A stretch of 64,000 nt of DNA from Saccharopolyspora sp. NFXS83 (lineage in GTDB: Bacteria; Actinomycetota; Actinomycetes; Mycobacteriales; Pseudonocardiaceae). This document shows, piece by piece, positions 34,871 to 43,314 of this stretch (the first letter of the stretch is position 1; every line of letters begins with the position of its first letter). The translations under genes and the position numbers were made by a program. The notes under the pieces are model-generated. The model saw only the letters and a program-made list of their open reading frames with translations. It ran no database searches and was not told the DNA's origin. The stretch spans positions 1 to 64,000 of the forward strand of contig NZ_JAPFGB010000026.1 in assembly GCF_026241095.1 (NCBI RefSeq), read 5' to 3'.

Positions 34871-36259
34871 TCACTGCTGACGTGGCGCGGGGCGGAGCGG
34901 GCCGGGCAGCGGCCAGCGGATCTCGATCCGGGCGCCGCCCTCCGGCGATTCCGTCGCCTGCACCGAACCGCCGCGCCCGCGCACGGCCTCCGCGACCAGC
35001 GCGAGCCCGAGCCCGGATCCTCCGGTGCCGCGAGCCCGATCGGGCTGCACCCGGTGGAACCGGTCGAACACCAGGCTGCGGTGCGCGGCGGGGATGCCGG
35101 GGCCGTCGTCGTCGACGACCAGCCGGACGGACTCGGCCGCGGGCAGCAACGACACCCGCACCAGCGCCCGCGCGTACCGCAGCGCATTGGTGATCAAGTT
35201 GTCGAGCACCCTGCCCACCTCCGCCTCGCCGGCGAGGATCACCACGGTTCCCGTCGGTGCGGTGACCCGCACCCTGGGCCCGGCCCCGCGCAGGTTGGCC
35301 CGGTCCGCCGCGGCCCGCACGGCGCTGACGAGCTCGATCGGCTGGTGCTGCGGCTGCGAACCCGACTCGGCCCGCGCGAGTGCGAGCAGGCCGTCGACCA
35401 GGTCGGACAGCCGCCGCGCCTCGGCGGCGATGTCCTGCAAGGTCTCGTGCGCGAGTTCCGGGTCGGGGTGCACGACCGCGACCTCGGCCTGAGCTCGGAT
35501 GGAGGCGACCGGGTTGCGCAGCTCGTGCGCGGCGTCTCCGGTGAACCGCCGCAACCACTCGGTGTCCCCGTCCCGGCGGGCCAGCATCTCGTTGAGCGCC
35601 ACGGCGAGCGCGCGCAGTTCGTCGTCGGCGTCGGAGACCGGCAGTCGGTGGCCCTCCGGCAGGCTCATCGCGGCGAGCCGCATCCGCTCGACGGGGCGCA
35701 GCGATCGGCGCACGACGAGCCAGGTCGCGATCCCGACGGCCCCGGCGGCGAGGATCGGGCCGAGGGTCAGGGCACGTCCCGCGGTGCGCAGCGCGTCGCC
35801 GTGCCCGACCAGGTGCGCGGCGCCGAGCACCAGCCGCGGACTGCCCACCGGATCGGGCACCACGATGCCGACCCAGCGGTACAAGCCCTGGTCCACGCCG
35901 TACGAGGACGTATCGAGGAGGCCTTCGCCGCTCTTGAGCGCACTGACCTCCCACGAGGTGAGTTCGGGAGGCGACAGCCCGTCGACGGGAGCTCCCGCGG
36001 TGTCGAGGATCCGGATCTCGCCGCCCGCGAGCCGGTTCGGCGCGGCGCCGGAGGCCACCTGCCGCGCAGTGGTGTCCACCTTCGAGCGCAACTCGGTGTC
36101 GACCGATTCGATCAGCAGCCAGCCGATCAGCCCGACGCTGATGTGCGCCAGCACCCCGAGCCCGACGAGCGCGACCAGAGTCGCCACCGCGCTGGTCCGG
36201 AACTGGAGGGTGCGGCGTGCCCACCACGCTCGCAGCTGCCGCAACGGCCACCACCTCAC
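34871..36259 (-). CDS. Sensor histidine kinase (MprB-like)
   Basis: A 462-residue membrane kinase. Two membrane segments (residues about 24-48, VATLVALVGLGVLAHISVG, and 172-192, LGPILAAGAVGIATWLVV) flank an extracellular domain of about 120 residues. A HAMP linker, the H-box AAHELRNPVASIRAQAEVA, N-box DNLITNALRY, D-box VDDDGPGIP and G-box GSGLGLALV follow. GTG 36259 overlaps the response regulator stop by 4 bp, so the pair is coupled. The arrangement resembles MprB of mycobacteria, which senses envelope stress. The specific signal is not evident. Confidence 0.88.
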   Translation of the reverse strand: MRWWPLRQLRAWWARRTLQFRTSAVATLVALVGLGVLAHISVGLIGWLLIESVDTELRSKVDTTARQVASGAAPNRLAGGEIRILDTAGAPVDGLSPPELTSWEVSALKSGEGLLDTSSYGVDQGLYRWVGIVVPDPVGSPRLVLGAAHLVGHGDALRTAGRALTLGPILAAGAVGIATWLVVRRSLRPVERMRLAAMSLPEGHRLPVSDADDELRALAVALNEMLARRDGDTEWLRRFTGDAAHELRNPVASIRAQAEVAVVHPDPELAHETLQDIAAEARRLSDLVDGLLALARAESGSQPQHQPIELVSAVRAAADRANLRGAGPRVRVTAPTGTVVILAGEAEVGRVLDNLITNALRYARALVRVSLLPAAESVRLVVDDDGPGIPAAHRSLVFDRFHRVQPDRARGTGGSGLGLALVAEAVRGRGGSVQATESPEGGARIEIRWPLPGPLRPAPRQQ

Positions 36260-37002
36260 GCGGACGAGCTCCCGTCACGGGTGATCTTCGCGGGATCGGC
36301 GCCCGGTCCGTCGTCGGGCACCTGCTCGGCGCTGATCTGGTAGCCGTGTCCGCGAACCGTCCGCACCAGGTGCTCCGCACCGACCGCGGCGAGCTTGCGG
36401 CGCAGATAGCCGATGTAGACCTCGACTACGTTGCGGGTCACGAACTGATCCGCTCCCCAGACGAGCCGCAGCAGATCTTCCTTCGGCACCACCGTGCCCG
36501 GCCGGCCGGCCAACGCGACGAGCAGCCCGTACTCCCGAGGGGAGAGCGTCACGGTCGATCCTGACCAGGTGACCTCGCGGCCGTCGCGGTCGATCTCCAG
36601 CTCGCCCACCCGCAGCACGTCGTGCCGCACGGAGCTCTCCCCGCGTCGCGCCAAGGCGCGCACCTGCGCGGTCAGCACCAGGAAGGAGAATGGTTTGACG
36701 AGGTAGCCGTCGGCGCCGAGATCAAGGCCGTCGGCCTGGTCGACTTCACCGTCCTTCGCCGAGAGCAGCAGCACCGGAGTGCTCACCCCTTGGCCGCGCA
36801 GGCGTTCCAGCACTCGATACCCCGACAGACCGGGCAGCATCACGTCCAGCACCACCACGTCGAAGGAGCCGGTCGCGGCGAGCCGCAGCGCCTCGATCCC
36901 TTCGACCGCCACCGTGACCTCCATGCCTTCGGCGGTCAGGCCACGGCGCAACGCCGTCCGGACACCCGGTTCGTCATCGACCACCAACACCCGCGGCTGC
37001 AT
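36256..37002 (-). CDS. OmpR-family response regulator (MprA-like)
   Basis: A 248-residue regulator. The receiver domain has the acidic pocket VLVVDDEPG, the phospho-acceptor Asp in FDVVVLDVMLPG, Thr/Ser region VLLLSAKD and Lys in GYLVKPFSF. The C-terminal winged helix is OmpR/PhoB-type (LSPREYGLLVALAGRPG, WGADQFVTRNVVEVYIGYLRRKL, VRTVRGHGY). ATG 37002 places the receiver at the start; a GTG at 37038 would add twelve residues. It transcribes divergently from the LolA-like gene, and the intervening region carries several TCTCAG motifs that are probably its own binding sites. Confidence 0.88.
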   Translation of the reverse strand: MQPRVLVVDDEPGVRTALRRGLTAEGMEVTVAVEGIEALRLAATGSFDVVVLDVMLPGLSGYRVLERLRGQGVSTPVLLLSAKDGEVDQADGLDLGADGYLVKPFSFLVLTAQVRALARRGESSVRHDVLRVGELEIDRDGREVTWSGSTVTLSPREYGLLVALAGRPGTVVPKEDLLRLVWGADQFVTRNVVEVYIGYLRRKLAAVGAEHLVRTVRGHGYQISAEQVPDDGPGADPAKITRDGSSSA

Positions 37003-37044
37003 CTGCTCAGCATGCCGTTGCCGAACCCGCTCACGCACCGAGCC

Positions 37045-37091
37045 CTGAGATCCCTCTCAGCTTCCCCGGACTGTTCTCAGGTCCATCTCAG
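37045..37091. promoter_or_regulatory. Cluster of TCTCAG repeats (response-regulator binding sites)
   Basis: TCTCAG occurs on the plus strand at 37055-37060, 37075-37080 and 37086-37091, and inverted at 37045-37050. The last two are 11 bp apart in the context GTTCTCAGG-N4-TCTCAG, identical in layout to the pair upstream of sigE. The first and the inverted copy form CTGAGATCCCTCTCAG. The cluster lies between the response regulator gene and the divergent LolA-like gene, so one site can control both operons. Confidence 0.65.
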
Positions 37092-37139
37092 TTCGGCAGG
37101 GCCACGCTCACGGCAGCGGATCAAAACCAGGAGGACCGC

Positions 37140-38261
37140 ATGAAACGCAGGAATGTCGTGTTCGCCGCGTCGGCCGGTGGGCTGGCCGGATTGCTCGGCT
37201 TGACCGTGCTCACCCTGCCCGCCGGTGCGGACGAGGACCCGCAGCTGCCCCCGGTCGCCCCCGAGCAGCTGGTCGAATCGGTGCTGACGGCGACTCCCCC
37301 GGCGTTGTCCGGAACGGTTCGAGTGGACAACGCCTTGGGACTGCCGTCGCTGCCCGGCGCCGAAGGCGGCGCCACTTCGATGCTCGCCGACGGGACCAGC
37401 ACGCTTCGAGTGTGGAACGACGGGCAGGGCCACAAGCGGGCTTCGATCCCGTCGGCCTCCGGCGAGGTGACCGTCGTCGACGACGGCGCGGCGATCTGGA
37501 AGTGGGACTCGCAGTCCCGCACCGCCACCAAGGGCGACAAGCAGCAGCGCGGTCCGGGAGCGCACGCCGGCGGGCCTGGCGGCCCGGACGCCGCGGCGCA
37601 GGACCCGGCGACGTTGTCCCGCGAGATCGTGGGGAAGCTGCAGCAGACCAGCGACGTGGCGGTGGACGGCACCGCGCGGGTCGCGGGCCGGGACGCCTAC
37701 GAGCTGGTGCTGACGCCGAAGCCCTCCGAGCGCACCGTGCTGCGCGAGGTCCGGCTGGCGGTGGACGCGCAGACGCGGTCGCCGCTGGAGGTCACCGTCT
37801 TGACCAACGGTTCGGACGACCCTGCGTTGCGCGCCGGTTTCTCCGACCTCGACCTGTCCCAGCCGGACCCGGCGATGTTCCGCTTCACCCCGCCGGAAGG
37901 CGCGAAGGTCGAGGAACGCCCCGACGGCGACCGGTCCCCGGCGGACCGGCCGGAGCACCAGGCCGGGCAGCATCCGACCGTGGTCGGCGACGGTTGGGAC
38001 ACGGTGGTGGTCACGCGCTTGCCGCAGGGCGAACAGCCGGGACGCCCCCGGCCTTCGCACGGCTTCGCCCCGGAGCGGGGTGGCGAGGGGACGAATCCGC
38101 AGGCGCTGGCGCAGCAGCTCGGCAAGCCCGTCAACGGCCCGTGGGGTGAGGGCTGGCTGATCAGCACGAAGGTCGGTTCCGCACTGGTGACCTCCGATGG
38201 CCGGGTCGCCGCGGGCGCGGTTCCCGAGCAGGTGCTCACCGCCTCGGTCGGGACCCCGTGA
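37140..38261 (+). CDS. Secreted LolA-like (outer-membrane-lipoprotein-sorting fold) protein
   Basis: A 373-residue exported protein. The N-terminal signal peptide is RRNVVFAASAGGLAGLLGLT... ending near ALPAGADED (Ala cleavage). The mature part has a LolA/LppX-like beta fold (ALSGTVRVDNALGL, LRVWNDGQGHKRASIPSASG, EVTVVDDGAAIWKWDSQS). The C-terminal tail is Pro/Gly-rich. ATG 37140 has AGGAGGACC eight nt upstream. Its stop overlaps the start of the ABC ATPase, so it is part of the transporter operon. Gram-positive members probably bind a lipid or hydrophobic molecule. The substrate is unknown. Confidence 0.75.
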   Translation: MKRRNVVFAASAGGLAGLLGLTVLTLPAGADEDPQLPPVAPEQLVESVLTATPPALSGTVRVDNALGLPSLPGAEGGATSMLADGTSTLRVWNDGQGHKRASIPSASGEVTVVDDGAAIWKWDSQSRTATKGDKQQRGPGAHAGGPGGPDAAAQDPATLSREIVGKLQQTSDVAVDGTARVAGRDAYELVLTPKPSERTVLREVRLAVDAQTRSPLEVTVLTNGSDDPALRAGFSDLDLSQPDPAMFRFTPPEGAKVEERPDGDRSPADRPEHQAGQHPTVVGDGWDTVVVTRLPQGEQPGRPRPSHGFAPERGGEGTNPQALAQQLGKPVNGPWGEGWLISTKVGSALVTSDGRVAAGAVPEQVLTASVGTP

Positions 38262-39238
38262 TGACCGAAGTGGCCGACCAGGCCGCACAGGTGGGGGCGG
38301 CCGTTGCCGCCCCCACCCCGGTCGAGGCGTACGCCGCGCGCACCTCCGGGTTGCGCAAGACCTACGGCGACACGGCCGCGGTGGCCGGGATCGATCTCGC
38401 GGTCCCGCGCGGTGCGGTGGTCGGGGTGCTGGGGCCGAACGGGTCCGGCAAGACCACCACGATCCGGATGCTGCTCGGCTTGATCAGGCCGACGGCGGGT
38501 TCCGTGGAACTGCTCGGCCACGCGTTGCCCGACGAGGCGGACCGAGTGCTGCCGAAGGTGGGCGCGCTGGTCGAAGGGCCGGGGTTCCACCCGTTCCTGT
38601 CCGGTCGGGAGAACCTGCTGCGCTGCGCGGCGATGGAGCCGAACCTGGCGAGCCCGGACATCCGTTCGGCGGTGGACGAAGCGTTGCGCCGGGTGGGGCT
38701 CACCGCTGCGGCCGACCGCCGGTTCCGCGGCTACTCGCTGGGCATGAAGCAGCGACTGGGGTTGGCCGCGGCGCTGCTGGTGCCGCGCGAGCTCGTGGTG
38801 CTCGACGAGCCCACGAACGGTTTGGACCCGGCAGGCACCAGGGAGATCCGGCAGATCATCGCCGAGCTGCACGCGGTGGGCACGACGGTGCTGGTCTCGT
38901 CGCACCTGCTCGCCGAAGTCGAGGCGACCTGCACCCACGTGGCCGTGATGCACCGCGGCGCGCTGGTCGCGCAGGGAGAGCTGGCGGAGCTGCTCGAGTC
39001 GGGCGGCCCGCACCTGATGATCTCCACGCCGGACCTCACCGCCGGCTTGGACGCGTTGCGGGACAACGGGATCTCCGCTCGCGTGGAGCAGCACGCCCTG
39101 CGCGTGGAGTTGTCCGAAGTGGACGCTCCGGAGGTGCTGGCGACGCTGGTGCGCGCGGAAGTCGGAGTGCACGAAGCGCGGCGCGGGCGCGCGGGCCTCG
39201 AGGACCTGTTCGCCCGGCTCACCGAGGAGGAGTCATGA
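38261..39238 (+). CDS. ABC transporter ATP-binding protein
   Basis: A 325-residue ATPase. It has Walker A GPNGSGKTTT, the Q-loop region LVEGPGFHPFLSGRENL, the signature YSLGMKQRLGLA and Walker B LVVLDEPTNGLDP followed by His SSHLL. This is the DrrA/BcrA export group, which often exports antimicrobials or lipids. The N-terminal 30 residues are an Ala-rich extension. The start ATG 38261 overlaps the upstream stop (TGATG), and its own stop overlaps the permease. Confidence 0.9.
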   Translation: MTEVADQAAQVGAAVAAPTPVEAYAARTSGLRKTYGDTAAVAGIDLAVPRGAVVGVLGPNGSGKTTTIRMLLGLIRPTAGSVELLGHALPDEADRVLPKVGALVEGPGFHPFLSGRENLLRCAAMEPNLASPDIRSAVDEALRRVGLTAAADRRFRGYSLGMKQRLGLAAALLVPRELVVLDEPTNGLDPAGTREIRQIIAELHAVGTTVLVSSHLLAEVEATCTHVAVMHRGALVAQGELAELLESGGPHLMISTPDLTAGLDALRDNGISARVEQHALRVELSEVDAPEVLATLVRAEVGVHEARRGRAGLEDLFARLTEEES

Positions 39239-40092
39239 CCGCGACCGCCGAGGTTTCCCCGGCACCTGCCGGGCGCCGGTCGGCGCCGCTGGGGCGGGTG
39301 CTGCTGGCCGAGTTCCGCTGGGTGCTGCGCCGCCCGCGCAACCTGCTCGCGCTGCTGATGCTGGCGGGGCTGCCGGTCCTGATCGGGGTGGGGATCGCGC
39401 TGACCGGCGAGCCGGGCAGCGGCGGCGGCCCGGGGCTGCTGAGCTCGGTCGCGGGCAACGGCCTGGTGCTCCCGGTGGCGAGCATCCTGCTGGCGCAATC
39501 GATGCTGCTGCCGCTGGTGGTGGCGATGGTCGCGGCGGACGCGATCGCGGGCGAGGCGTCCCACGGCACGCTGCGCGGTCTGCTGATCGCCCCGCTCGGC
39601 CGGGTTCGCCTGGTGGGCGTCAAGTCCGCGGGCGTCCTGCTGATGGTCCTGCTGTCAGTGCTGGTGCTCGCCGTCAGCGGACTGCTCACCGGTTTGATCA
39701 TCGTCGGCGGGGACGGCTTGGTGACGTTGTCCGGGACGACGCTGTCGCTGGGCGCCGCGCTGGGCAGGATCGCGCTGGCCGTGCTCTGGTGCGCGGCGCA
39801 GATGGCGGCGATCGGCGCGGTGGCGCTGGCGCTGTCCTCGCTGACCGAGCATCCGCTGGTGGTGATGGCCGGGACGATGGCGGCGCTCATCGTGTTCGGC
39901 GTGCTGGGAACGGTGCCGTCGCTGGAGTGGATGCGTCCGCTGCTGATCACCACGGACTGGTCCGCCGTGATCGACGTGCTGCGGGATCCGATCTTCACGG
40001 ACACCTTGTCCACGGGCCTGCTGCGCGCCGGTTGCTACCTGGTCATCGGCCTGTCCGCGACCGTGCTGCGCATGGTCACCAGGGACGCGTGA
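39235..40092 (+). CDS. ABC transporter permease (ABC-2 type)
   Basis: A 285-residue integral membrane protein with six hydrophobic segments, of ABC-2 type: LLALLMLAGLPVLIGVGIAL, VLPVASILLAQSMLLPLVVAM, LLMVLLSVLVLAVSGLLTGL, LAVLWCAAQMAAIGAVALAL, LVVMAGTMAALIVFGVLGTV and a last one near the C-terminus (GCYLVIGLSATVLRM). ATG 39235 overlaps the ATPase stop by 4 bp with GAGGAG before it. It is the membrane partner of the preceding ATPase. Together with the LolA-like protein it makes a three-part envelope export or repair system. Confidence 0.9.
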   Translation: MTATAEVSPAPAGRRSAPLGRVLLAEFRWVLRRPRNLLALLMLAGLPVLIGVGIALTGEPGSGGGPGLLSSVAGNGLVLPVASILLAQSMLLPLVVAMVAADAIAGEASHGTLRGLLIAPLGRVRLVGVKSAGVLLMVLLSVLVLAVSGLLTGLIIVGGDGLVTLSGTTLSLGAALGRIALAVLWCAAQMAAIGAVALALSSLTEHPLVVMAGTMAALIVFGVLGTVPSLEWMRPLLITTDWSAVIDVLRDPIFTDTLSTGLLRAGCYLVIGLSATVLRMVTRDA

Positions 40093-40097
40093 CCCGT

Positions 40098-40137
40098 GCC
40101 CGCCTGAGCATCCGCAGTCGCGGATGCTCAGGCGGGC
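40098..40137 (+). terminator. Strong intrinsic terminator of the ABC operon
   Basis: Arms 40098-40115 and 40120-40137 are perfectly complementary over 18 bp with a 4-nt AGTC loop. The hairpin starts 6 bp after the permease stop. It is the longest perfect hairpin downstream of any gene in the window. Confidence 0.85.
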
Positions 40138-40250
40138 CGCGCGGCCGAGCCTCGATCACCCGATGCGACGACGGGACGACACCGCAATCCGGGCATCGCG
40201 CCGATGGCGGTTCGCCCGGAAAGTCGCCGACCGCCACGTCGACGAACCTC

Positions 40251-40256
40251 TAAGCT
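40251..40256 (+). promoter_or_regulatory. Candidate -10 of the GNAT gene, leaderless
   Basis: TAAGCT lies 6 nt before ATG 40263 with no ribosome-binding site. Confidence 0.45.
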
Positions 40257-40262
40257 TCGGCG

Positions 40263-40670
40263 ATGGACTTCGAGATCGATGACGACCCACGACGCGTCGA
40301 TCGCGACACCGTGTGGGAGTTCCTGTCCACCGAGGCGTACTGGGGTCGCAACCGGACCAGAGAAGCGTTCGACCGCCAAGTCGACGGCGCGTGGCGCATC
40401 GTCGCCGCCTACCGGAAGCCGGACGGCCGGTTGCTCGGATTCGCCCGAGCCTTCTCGGACGGAGTGCTCAGCGCCTACCTCGCGGACGTGTTCGTCCTGC
40501 CCGTCGCGCGGGGGAACGGGGTGGGAGTCGAACTGGTGCGGGCCATGATCGAAGACGGGCCCGGCCGGGACTTCCGGTGGATGCTGCACACGGCGGACGC
40601 GCACGGCCTGTACGAGCGGTTCGGGTTCGCGGCACCCGACTCGGATTTCCTGGAGCGACCGTCCGGTTGA
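40263..40670 (+). CDS. GNAT-family N-acetyltransferase
   Basis: A 135-residue GNAT protein. Motif A is seen as VLPVARGNGVGVELVRAMIE (acetyl-CoA pyrophosphate loop, RGNGVG), followed by GLYERFGF near the C-terminus. Similar to short single-domain acetyltransferases annotated as YitH/AttT. Leaderless by its promoter. It is convergent with thiQ, and the gap is only 8 bp. The substrate is unknown. Confidence 0.85.
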   Translation: MDFEIDDDPRRVDRDTVWEFLSTEAYWGRNRTREAFDRQVDGAWRIVAAYRKPDGRLLGFARAFSDGVLSAYLADVFVLPVARGNGVGVELVRAMIEDGPGRDFRWMLHTADAHGLYERFGFAAPDSDFLERPSG

Positions 40671-40678
40671 GGGACCGC

Positions 40679-41716
40679 TCAGTCTCCGCCGACGAGCGCG
40701 ACTCCGTCGGGATCCAGCCTCAGCCGCACCTCGTCCTCTACGGCAGGAGCGTCGGCGATGTGTGCGACCGCCTCCACCTGGCCGAGCTCGGGCACGTTCA
40801 CCGCGAGCCGCACGTGATCGTGCCGGTGGACGCGTTCCCGCACCGTGCCGACCGGTTCGGCTCCGCGGTGGGCGTCCGGCCGGACCCGCTTGGCGCGCAC
40901 TCCGGCGGCTCGCAGTCCGAGCCGCGCGTCGCCATCCTTCGCGGTCACCTCGACGGTGCCCAGCGCGCAGGTCGCCACTCCGTCGCGGACGGTCGCAGGC
41001 AGGAAGGTGGTGCAGCCGAGGAACTCGGCCACTTCGTCGTCGGCCGGGTGCCGCCACAGCAGTTCGGGTGTGTCGGCTTGCAGGACCGTTCCCCGCGCCA
41101 TGACCGCGACCCGATCGGCGAGGGTGAACGCCTCGTCGTGGTCGTGCGTCACGACCAACGCGGTCGACGGGCCGCGTCCGAGCAGGGCGGCGAGGTCGAC
41201 GGCGAGCCGTTCCCGGAGCATCCGGTCGAGCGCGGACAGCGGTTCGTCCAGCAGCAGCAGTTCCGGGTCGGCGGCGAGCGCGCGGGCGAGCGCGACCCGC
41301 TGGGCTTCCCCGCCGGAGAGGTCGGTGACCCGGCGTTCGCCATATCCGGCGAGGCCGACCAGCTCCAGCAGTTCCGCGACGCGCGCGGCTCGGGCGGCTT
41401 TGCCGACACCGCGCATCCGAGGCCCGAAGCCGACGTTGCCCGCCACGTCGCGGTGCGGGAACAGCTGCCCGTCCTGGAAGACCAGCCCGAACCTGCGCTG
41501 GTGCACCTGGACCGCGTCGAGGTCCCGCCCGTTCCAGCGCACCGCGCCCGCGGTGGGCCGTTCCAGCCCGGCGACGGTCCGCAGCAGGGTGGATTTGCCG
41601 CAGCCGGACGGCCCGAGCAGCGCCAGCACCTCACCGTCCAGCACGGAGAGATCCACCTCGCGCACCGCCGTCGTCCCGCCGAAGCGGACGGTGAGCCCGC
41701 GCACTTCCAGCCCCAT
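40679..41716 (-). CDS. thiQ: Thiamine ABC transporter ATP-binding protein
   Basis: A 345-residue importer ATPase: Walker A GPSGCGKST, Q-loop VFQDGQLFPH, signature LSGGEAQRVALARALA and Walker B LLLLDEPLSALD with H-loop THDHDEA. The C-terminal 100 residues form a regulatory TOBE-type domain. ATG 41716 overlaps the permease stop (TGATG). A longer frame into the permease is a shadow. The thiamine assignment rests on the TPP riboswitch in front of the operon. Confidence 0.88.
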   Translation of the reverse strand: MGLEVRGLTVRFGGTTAVREVDLSVLDGEVLALLGPSGCGKSTLLRTVAGLERPTAGAVRWNGRDLDAVQVHQRRFGLVFQDGQLFPHRDVAGNVGFGPRMRGVGKAARAARVAELLELVGLAGYGERRVTDLSGGEAQRVALARALAADPELLLLDEPLSALDRMLRERLAVDLAALLGRGPSTALVVTHDHDEAFTLADRVAVMARGTVLQADTPELLWRHPADDEVAEFLGCTTFLPATVRDGVATCALGTVEVTAKDGDARLGLRAAGVRAKRVRPDAHRGAEPVGTVRERVHRHDHVRLAVNVPELGQVEAVAHIADAPAVEDEVRLRLDPDGVALVGGD

Positions 41717-43314
41717 CAGAATTCCTCCACGGCGTCGGTACGTCCCCGGAGCCGCTCGATGAGCACGACACCGAGCACGGTGACGATCATCAGCAAGGTG
41801 CAGGCGGCGTAGGCGAGTTGCGAGTTGAGCTCGCCGGGCCTGCCGAGCAACCGGGCGATGGCCACGGGCAGGGTCGGCGCGTCGGGCCGGGCGAGGAACC
41901 CGGTGGCGCCGAACTCGCCGAGCGCGATGACGAATCCGAAGCCCGCCGCGGCCAGCACGGCCCGCGCGGCGAGCGGTACGTCGATCTCGCGCCGGACCCG
42001 CCACGGACCAGCGCCCAACGTCGCGGCGGCCTGGCGCAGTCGTTCGTCGATGGCCCTCAGCACCGGCAGCACCATGCGGATCACCAGCGGCGTCACCACC
42101 AGTGCTTGCGCGAACGGCACCAGCAGCGGCGAGGTCCGCAGATCACCCGGCAGCGAGCCGAGCGTGATCAGGTACCCGAAGCCGACGGTCACCGCGGACA
42201 CGCCCAGCGGCAGCATCAGGGCCAGGTCGAGGCTTTCGGCGACGGCCCGGCGCCGGACCGCGACGAGCACGAAGGACGCCAGCAGCCCGAACAGCAGCGC
42301 CATCCAGGTCGCGTCGACGGCGGTGCGCACCGAGTTGAGCGCCGCCTCTAGCCCGGTGACCTCCAACGTCCCGTTCTGCCCGGTCCCCAGCAGCGCCCGA
42401 TACCCCGCGAGCCCCCACCCGTCCCTCGTGGACACCGATCGCAGTAGCAAGGTCGCGATGGGCGTGCACAGCCCGCACAGCACCAGCCCGGCGAGCCCGA
42501 CGACCCACCACTCCGCTCCTTGCGGGCGCCGCGCCGTGTCGGACGGCGCGCGCAGCCGCAGTGCCGTCTCCCGGCGCCGCCGCGCGACGGTCGCGACCAG
42601 CAGCGCGGCGACGACGGCGGCGAGTTGCAGCAGCGACAGCGCCGCCGCGCCGGGGAGGTCCAGCAGCTGCACCGTGCGCAGGTAGATCTCCGTCTCCAGC
42701 GTCCGCAGCTCACCACCGCCGAGCACCAGGACCACCCCGAAGCTGGTGGCGCTGAACAGGAACACGACCGACGCGGCCGATCCCAGCGCGGGCAGCAGCG
42801 CGGGCAGCGTCACCGAGGTGAACGCGCGCAACCGGCTCGCGCCGAGCGATCGGGCCGCGTCCTCCATCCGCCGGTCGAGGTGGCTCCACAGCCCGCTCAC
42901 GGTGCGCGCGACGACGGCGACGTTGAAGAACGCGTTGGCCAGCACGATCGCGAGCACCCCGGCATCGGCGCCGAACAACGCCCGGAACGCCATGCCCACC
43001 ACGATCGTCGGCAGCACGAACGGCACGGTCACCGCGACCCGCAGCAGCCCGCGACCGGGGACCGCGAGCCGGGCCAGCACGTAGGCCAGCGGCAGTCCCG
43101 CCAGCAGCGCGACGGCGGTGGACGCGGCGGCTTGGCCGAGCGTGAACCCGACGAGCCGCCACGTCGACGGCTCGGCCAGCACCGACCCGACCTCACCGCG
43201 CAGCCCCAGCCCGATGATCGCCGCGACGGGCCAGGCGAAGAACAGCCCGAGGAACCCGAGCACGGTCACCGCCGCCAGCGCCACGGGCAACCGCCTGCGG
43301 AGGCCGTGGTTCAT
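41716..43314 (-). CDS. thiP: Thiamine ABC transporter permease (fused two-domain)
   Basis: A 532-residue permease with about 12 membrane segments in two halves, each having the EAA loop (EDAARSLGASRLRAFTSVTLP in the first and LRQAAATLGAGPWRVRREIDVP in the second). This tandem fused type is usual for ThiP and iron permeases. ATG 43314 overlaps the thiB stop by 4 bp. Confidence 0.88.
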   Translation of the reverse strand: MNHGLRRRLPVALAAVTVLGFLGLFFAWPVAAIIGLGLRGEVGSVLAEPSTWRLVGFTLGQAAASTAVALLAGLPLAYVLARLAVPGRGLLRVAVTVPFVLPTIVVGMAFRALFGADAGVLAIVLANAFFNVAVVARTVSGLWSHLDRRMEDAARSLGASRLRAFTSVTLPALLPALGSAASVVFLFSATSFGVVLVLGGGELRTLETEIYLRTVQLLDLPGAAALSLLQLAAVVAALLVATVARRRRETALRLRAPSDTARRPQGAEWWVVGLAGLVLCGLCTPIATLLLRSVSTRDGWGLAGYRALLGTGQNGTLEVTGLEAALNSVRTAVDATWMALLFGLLASFVLVAVRRRAVAESLDLALMLPLGVSAVTVGFGYLITLGSLPGDLRTSPLLVPFAQALVVTPLVIRMVLPVLRAIDERLRQAAATLGAGPWRVRREIDVPLAARAVLAAAGFGFVIALGEFGATGFLARPDAPTLPVAIARLLGRPGELNSQLAYAACTLLMIVTVLGVVLIERLRGRTDAVEEF

